From: Cyrtodaria siliqua | Lineage: Eukaryota; Mollusca; Bivalvia; Adapedonta; Hiatellidae | DNA: 64,000 nucleotides | Direction: 5' to 3' | Assembly (NCBI GenBank): GCA_037043455.1 | Contig: JAWPHD010011238.1 | Span: 1 to 64,000 of the forward strand | Shown here: positions 59,261 through 64,000 of the stretch, piece by piece | Numbering within the stretch: the stretch's first letter is position 1 | Layout of the letters: every line of letters begins with the position of its first letter | The notes under the pieces: generated by a model | What the model was told of the DNA's origin: nothing | Databases searched by the model: none | The model's input: the letters and a program-made list of their open reading frames with translations, nothing else | Made by a program: the position numbers and the translations under genes

Positions 59261-59808
59261 CTCGTCAAGTGAGATCGTGTCGATCAAACAATACCGTCAT
59301 ATAAATTGATTTTAATGAGGTGGGGTCAAGTCATGCGTACATAAAACCACTAGTATTCAGTAATGATTTGACTTTTAAAACCCAATTATTTAATCCCCGT
59401 TCACAATCGTTTTTTGCACTTTCATATACATGCTTTATAATTACAGTTGTGACCGCTCTTAGCATACTTTATGTATAAATGAAGTCCACACTCCAGAACT
59501 ATAGGGTGTTGCAAACCCTGATATTAAGCCAAGTAACTAAATGTTTATAACGCTAGCTTGTCTTAACAACTTTATTATATTTAAACAGCTTTATCCAATT
59601 TTATATGGTGTAATGCTGTTTTAATAGGAGAAATTATGATATTAAATAAAAGATAAATGTTTCCATGCATGTACCTTTTCATCAATATGGTTGGCAACTT
59701 ATTTTCGAATGAAGGGATGGAGTAAAACATATTTTGTAATTGTTTCAGACTGTCCCTTTTGTAGGAGCCTGTGCTCAGTTGTTGGCTCAGGTAGGCGGTT
59801 AAAATACA
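59261..59808. other. Unassigned sequence
   Basis: No gene or repeat recognised. The ORF at 59691-59888 runs into the SINE fragment and is fortuitous. Confidence 0.4.
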
Positions 59809-59809
59809 A

Positions 59810-59935
59810 AGGAATATGTTCTATAGTAAGAAAAGGGCAGGTTCCCGAATTTCTATGTGACCTTCCGTTCCGTCTGGAACGGCTTTAAAATGTTTTGGCG
59901 AGCGATTAAACAACATTTATCAAATTCAATTTAAA
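59810..59935 (+). mobile_element. SINE 3' fragment
   Basis: AAGGGCAGGTTCCCGAATTT, CTATGTGACCTTCCGTTC and GCGATTAAACAACATTTATC match the 3' third of the SINE at 31267-31582. The following ~90 bp (TTGTTTTATTG, GGAATTTGACAAAATGTTAA) match the sequence after the SINE fragment at 12.2 kb. Confidence 0.72.
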
Positions 59936-60064
59936 CAATTTGAACACTAACTTGTTTTATTGTTGCCATGAACAGTTTGTGTCCATGGAATTTGACAAAA
60001 TGTTAATGCAATTTAATTATGTTTACATCATATATTTGAATTTTGATGTCGTTATGTCTTTAAA

Positions 60065-60205
60065 AGTTTAAATATTTCAATCCGTCAAGTTATTTCTCTT
60101 TAACTTTTAAAGAATTTCAAATTGCTAAACATCAAAGTGAAAGAAGATTTTACACCCTTTGAACATTTTGTAGATTTCCATGACTTCTGGGTAATTGAAG
60201 TTAGA
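60065..60205 (+). repeat. Dispersed repeat shared with 15880-16010
   Basis: CTTTAACTTTTAAAGAATTT, CAAATTGCTAAACATCAAAG, TGAAAGAAGATTTTAC and TTTGAACATTTTGTAG recur in the same order at the edge of the long-period array. Confidence 0.65.
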
Positions 60206-60481
60206 GGGGTCGATGCACTATTTTCAAACATATTTATTTAAAAGGGCTTTGAAAATCTTGAAAAAAGCTGAAAGAACTATCAAAATGCCTTTAAATTAAA
60301 GGAGATATGACCTATTGAAGATTTTCAAGGACCATATATGGAGGTGGCCATCTTTTTACCATATACGGAGTTTATTGATAAGTCATAAGAAAAACAACAG
60401 GAGCGATGTTTTTTTATTAACGTTGTTTTGTCATCGGCGCTTGATCTTGGATACATTTGTATTTCAAATAATGCAAGCATC

Positions 60482-60885
60482 TACGGTGTCCAGTTAGGGC
60501 AATCTTACCATCGCATCTTACCATCGACCATCTACATAGGTCGATGATAAGATGCGATAGTCGATGGTTTGATGCGATGGTCGATGGTAAGATGCGATGG
60601 TCGATGGTCCATCGCATCTTACCATCGCATCTTACCATCGACCATCGCATCTTAGCAACGCATCTTACCGTCGACCATCGACCTAGATGCGATGGTCGAT
60701 GGTAAGATGCGATGGTTAGATGCGATCATCTTAGCATCGCATCTTACCATCGACCTAGGTCGGTGGTCGATGTAAGATGCGATGGTCGATGGTATGATGC
60801 GATGGGAAGATGCGATGGTCGATGGTAAATCCGATGGTCAATGGTAAGATGCGATGGTAAGATGCGATGGTCTATGGTAAGCATC
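60482..60885. mobile_element. Insertion made of inverted ~20-bp units, flanked by AAGCATC
   Basis: AAGCATC stands at 60475-60481 and 60879-60885. The paralogue has a single AAGCAGC at 23937-23943 with nothing between. The insert is almost entirely TCGATGGTAAGATGCGATGG and its reverse complement, switching orientation about five times. A short unique left part contains CGGTGTCCAGTTAGGG. No ORF beyond repeat translation. A 7-base target duplication is the simplest reading. Confidence 0.65.
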
Positions 60886-61395
60886 ACAAATGGTTTAGAT
60901 GAGTACATGTAATATGTGTTTTAAAATTTGTTAAATATACGAATGTTTACCTCCATGTGAAAAAGCTTCATTTGATGTTTGCGAATTGGTGAAATTGCTT
61001 TGTGTATATATGTTGGCTCGTCTTGGATTTCAAGTAAACGTTCGTTTTCTCTCAAATGTGTGTAATGGAATTCTTAAAAGTGTTTGTTGAAGTCAAATTT
61101 GTCTGCATCTTGTGTATAAACCAATTCATCGAATTTGGATTTCAAATGGCCTCAACGTTGGTAAAGAAACACTTGATTTACAATAAAAAGCATTTGAAAA
61201 TTACTTCTAACAAGATTTAACACATACCTTGCTGTTTGAGAGTGTAATAAAGCCATTTTATATTTATCATATTGCACTAGTGTAATAAATATACAAATAA
61301 GGCTGAGTCATCGTTTCTGTTTTTTCCGTTTAGCACGATGTGCATCGGAAATGTCTCGTCGATTTCCGTAATTATTTAAAATACATATGTACCAC

Positions 61396-61398
<3 letters not shown>

Positions 61399-61430
<32 letters not shown>
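61399..61430 (+). repeat. (AG)n microsatellite
   Basis: About 15 AG units at the position equivalent to 24989-25020. Confidence 0.95.
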
Positions 61431-61436
<6 letters not shown>

Positions 61437-62129
61437 GTCCTCTGTGTTTAGCTACAGTGAGAAGAACACAGATAGCTTACATAATATCCGATTTGAAGCG
61501 TAAACAATGCACTTATAAAACCCACTGTGTTCTCCAGGTGTTGTATTTAAGATTGCAATGCGTCGATTGACATGATTGGGCTACACTTTTTGAAAACAAT
61601 ATAAAGGCAGGTACCAATTGATTGTGCATGCATGGTATATTGTTCGTAAGCGTTCCACGTCAGAAGATCTTGTATCTAATATGTGAACTTGACACAAAAA
61701 GATCAAGAGCCAGTAATGTTTTGACTGTATTTGTGCAAACAGTTCTCCATATTATGCTGAATATAAATGCTATCTTTGGTTGAAACATATGACCCGTTGA
61801 TCGTTTAGTTTCAATTCGAGCAACAGGAAATATACTGACGTACAATTGTAAAAACTCATCTTGTACCAGTGTTCTTTATTACATGTCTGTCCGTAGCTAC
61901 TTAGTAGGGTTTGACATTGGCTGGAAATCTGCCAGGTCTGGACAAATACCAACAGCCGCGGTAAGATGTTTTGTCATACTAAATTTGTTAACAAATTCAT
62001 TTCATTCAAGTCAATGGATGTATAAATATGTTCTGTACTTGAATGACTCATGTAAATATAATTCAAACACTATTGACTAAAGGCACATAACATTACGTTT
62101 AACACTTAAAAAGAAGCCCAACCCCACTC

Positions 62130-62290
62130 CTCGACCCCGCGTTTTCTCTTCAAAAAGTCAGTGTCTGACGTATCTGTATCTTGTTTGAAAACTTTATCTG
62201 AATTATTTATCCGACAACGCCTCGTCAGTTTTCGTAACAGTAATTTATTCCAAACTGACTATTTATTTTCATCACATAAATTAAGGTGAT
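62130..62290 (-). pseudogene. Recurring coding-like block, copy 2
   Basis: Minus-strand frame NKLLLRKLTRR, NNSDKVFKQ, DTDTSDTDFLKRKR aligns with 56445-56657 but has a TAG near its start and no start codon. It belongs to the ~1-kb block absent from duplication copy 1. Confidence 0.3.
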
Positions 62291-62345
62291 TGTACTTTCA
62301 GCAAATAGCAAAGTTAAAAGTAGGATAAGTAAAACATCAACTAAA

Positions 62346-62994
62346 TAGTTTTACATGAAACTTACAGTATATCACAATGATCATAAATATCATATAAAAG
62401 CTAAAATACAACACAAACAATTATGAAGATGTTTTTAAAAAGTGCACAATACAGAGAATTTAGCAGGAATTAGAACTCATCAATATCAGACTATTTCTTA
62501 TATATAACTTGCCATATATTACCTTGATATCATTGTCTAGGTTGTGCCAGCCATTAAAAAGTAAAAACATATGTATAAAGTTGTTTTATGCAACTTTTTA
62601 TTAAATCACCTGTCTTGAAATCAAATAATGTGAGTAGCTTAATCTATAAATAGAATTTGTACAGGTAGTGACTAATCAAATAACATGACTAGGTATGTAA
62701 ATAACATATATATGTATGCATATTAGTTCTGCATTGACTATGAACATTGATTTTGTTTTTTTGACTGGATTATTTGAGATTTTAATTGATAGCACCAGTT
62801 ATCTAAGGGTATCAAGGTAACATATTGCAAGCTTTATTGTAAAATTAGATTTATACTGTTGAGTTCTAATTCCTGTTGGATTCACTTTGAAGTGCTCCAT
62901 TAAACCTGCTTTATTTAAATAATTTAGTTTTGAAATCAGTTTTTTGTTTCTAACTATGGTAATAAGATGATGTACTGCAGTTTCATGTAAAATA
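62346..62994. repeat. 649-bp imperfect foldback (long inverted repeat)
   Basis: TAGTTTTACATGAAACTTAC and its inverse (GTACTGCAGTTTCATGTAAAATA) stand at the two ends. GCAGGAATTAGAACTCA (62463) pairs with TGAGTTCTAATTCCTGT (62860-62876), each 118 bp from its end. ATTACCTTGATAT (62519) pairs with ATCAAGGTAA (62811-62820), each about 174 bp in. Arms of at least 250 bp are thus symmetric with an AT-rich middle. No ORF. Could be a foldback element or a palindromic duplication; flanking duplication not evident. Confidence 0.75.
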
Positions 62995-63369
62995 TATACA
63001 AAAATGTTTGAGATATCCCACTTCGAATGTATCTTTTATTCCAGGGAACATAATCCTTAATAGAACATGTTTCTTATCGATGTCAACAAACGTGCACTAC
63101 TAAACTATACTAGCTGCAAGTATTTGAATGTTCCCACGCATACAACCTTTTTTTACACAGAATATCTATATAATAATTTTGCAGAAATTCATTGGCTATG
63201 AGTCTGCAACCCATGGATCAAAATTAAAATCAAACGGTCTCTCCTTTTAACTCATTGCAAATGGTAAAGGACGGAATATATTGATATAAAACATTCTCTC
63301 CTGTTCATATGTGCCTGCACCAAACATGTCAGCATCATGCACCAAAAGCTAAATAGGCCATCCAGGTAA

Positions 63370-63580
63370 TACTTGGAAGTCGAGTCAAAATATTGGAAAA
63401 TCACAATGACTGGGTATCGTTTTAAACTTCCCAGGTAATATTTGGAATTGTGCCAGGTCAGTGCCGTTAATCAGTCGCCATTAAAAATCAAGGTAGGATT
63501 GTGGATTTCTGTTTCGTTTACTGCGTTATTTTGTTATTATGATTTAAATCAAGCCAAATTGTAATTTATAAATGACTTAA
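63370..63580 (+). other. Repeated block with possible mini-exon, copy 2
   Basis: ACTGGGTATCGTTTTAAACT ends in CCCAG, then GTAATATTTGGAATTGTGCC to CAAG, then GTAGGATTG. It aligns with 57115-57245. A TAA interrupts the frame kept open in copy 1. Confidence 0.25.
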
Positions 63581-63684
63581 TTGATCAACGTTTAACGGAA
63601 TGACATGGTAAATAATAAAAACAGAGAAACAATTCAAGACATTTGTGACAAGCTCTACATTTTGAAAGTCATTTTGTAAAAAAA

Positions 63685-63897
63685 TCATTGAACCTTTTGT
63701 TTTATCTCGTTCGAAGACATTTTCCATCTATTTAGCGTAGATAAAATATTTATCTCACAGTTTCTTGCAAGGCATTTGTGACGGACATACATTACATTTA
63801 GGTTTCTATTATCAATGTAAACAAAGTGCAAAACAAAATGCAAATGCTTGGGGAACGTATTTGAATGTACCCGTGAACAAACCATATTTCGATGCAT
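63685..63897 (-). CDS. Recurring coding-like block, copy 3 (unrecognised)
   Basis: Seventy codons, loosely similar to 56445-56657: YIDNRNLNVMY against NIDYRNLKAIY, and LNRWKMSSNE against LTRWINTSE. The N-terminal part differs. It is followed at 63930 by another copy of the mini-exon block, running off the window end. Coding status unproven. Confidence 0.25.
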   Translation of the reverse strand: MHRNMVCSRVHSNTFPKHLHFVLHFVYIDNRNLNVMYVRHKCLARNCEINILSTLNRWKMSSNEIKQKVQ

Positions 63898-63929
63898 ATT
63901 ATATGTAAGAGGATTTTTAATATATTCAT

Positions 63930-64000
63930 AAATGACTGGGTATCGTTTTAAATTTCCCAGGTAATATTTGGAAGTGTGTCAGGCATTAAAATGTCAAGGT
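63930..64000 (+). other. Repeated block, copy 3, cut by window end
   Basis: ACTGGGTATCGTTTTAAATT, TCCCAGGTAATATTTGGAAG and TGTGTCAGGC repeat 63405-63465 almost exactly, ending AATGTCAAGGT at the last base. Confidence 0.6.

Larger units (their letters stand above)
60370..63390 (+). repeat. Segmental duplication, copy 2 (partner 23760-25905)
   Basis: Collinear with copy 1 except for a ~400-bp insert at 60482-60885, absence of the ~489-bp insert seen at 24313-24801, and a ~1-kb block (62085-63095) missing from copy 1. The last part, GCTGCAAGTATTTGAATGTT to CCATCCAGGTAATACT, matches 25613-25893. Three-way comparison with 54080-54135 shows that the 62085 end is ancestral. Confidence 0.8.

Overview
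The window reads as intergenic or intronic DNA of a eukaryote, most likely a bivalve mollusc. The inference rests on AT-rich sequence with no long intact host ORF, tRNA-derived SINEs with a GGGCAAGACACTTTACC core, Penelope-like retroelements, CR1/Jockey-type LINE 3' ends, and Helitron-type elements with tandem monomers carrying GTCAAAGGTCAAGGTCAC in the middle. That combination is familiar from bivalve genomes. The species cannot be fixed from sequence alone. I find no bacterial-type operon, rRNA, CRISPR array or convincing functional tRNA gene.

Layout. 1-2.3 kb: 3' half of a Helentron-like element (family A) made of ~150-bp monomers. 3-9.6 kb: dispersed repeats, a Penelope 3' UTR, a ~150-bp tandem array ending in a second Helentron-type terminus (family B), a SINE fragment and a ~280-bp duplication. 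10.4-16 kb: a 73-bp array with CRE-like sites, SINE and Penelope scraps, a 159-bp inverted repeat and a LINE ORF2 C-terminus. 16-22.5 kb: a long-period (~0.7-1.1 kb) tandem array invaded by Penelope copies. 23-26 kb: first copy of a segmental duplication. 26-29.3 kb: two Penelope copies, one in the partial-tandem form of this class. 31-36.8 kb: an almost perfect SINE with target duplication, a LINE C-terminus, a decayed coding region of an unnamed family, an SGNH-hydrolase fragment and a hAT-like MITE. 37-43 kb: mostly nothing recognisable. 43.3-53.3 kb: family A left end and array, other arrays, a near-complete but broken Penelope-like element, and a family A array with right end. 54.3-56.3 kb: an apparently complete Helentron-like element carrying two different tandem arrays. 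56.4-64 kb: a repeated locus with a recurring minus-strand coding-like block, a hAT-like element, the second copy of the segmental duplication, a palindromic-repeat insertion and a 649-bp foldback.

The window therefore behaves as a mobile-element graveyard in which internal paralogues supply empty sites, so several insertions can be bounded without outside data. The points most worth following are: (i) consensus nuclear-receptor sites (AGGTCAnnnTGACCT and AGGTCAAAGGTCA) built into the family A monomer; (ii) the complete Helentron-type element with asymmetric terminal inverted repeats; (iii) the ~400-bp insert made only of inverted GATGCGATGGTCGATGGTAA units and flanked by AAGCATC on both sides; (iv) a Penelope family whose ORF ends without a visible GIY-YIG endonuclease; (v) the repeated coding-like block at 56-64 kb.
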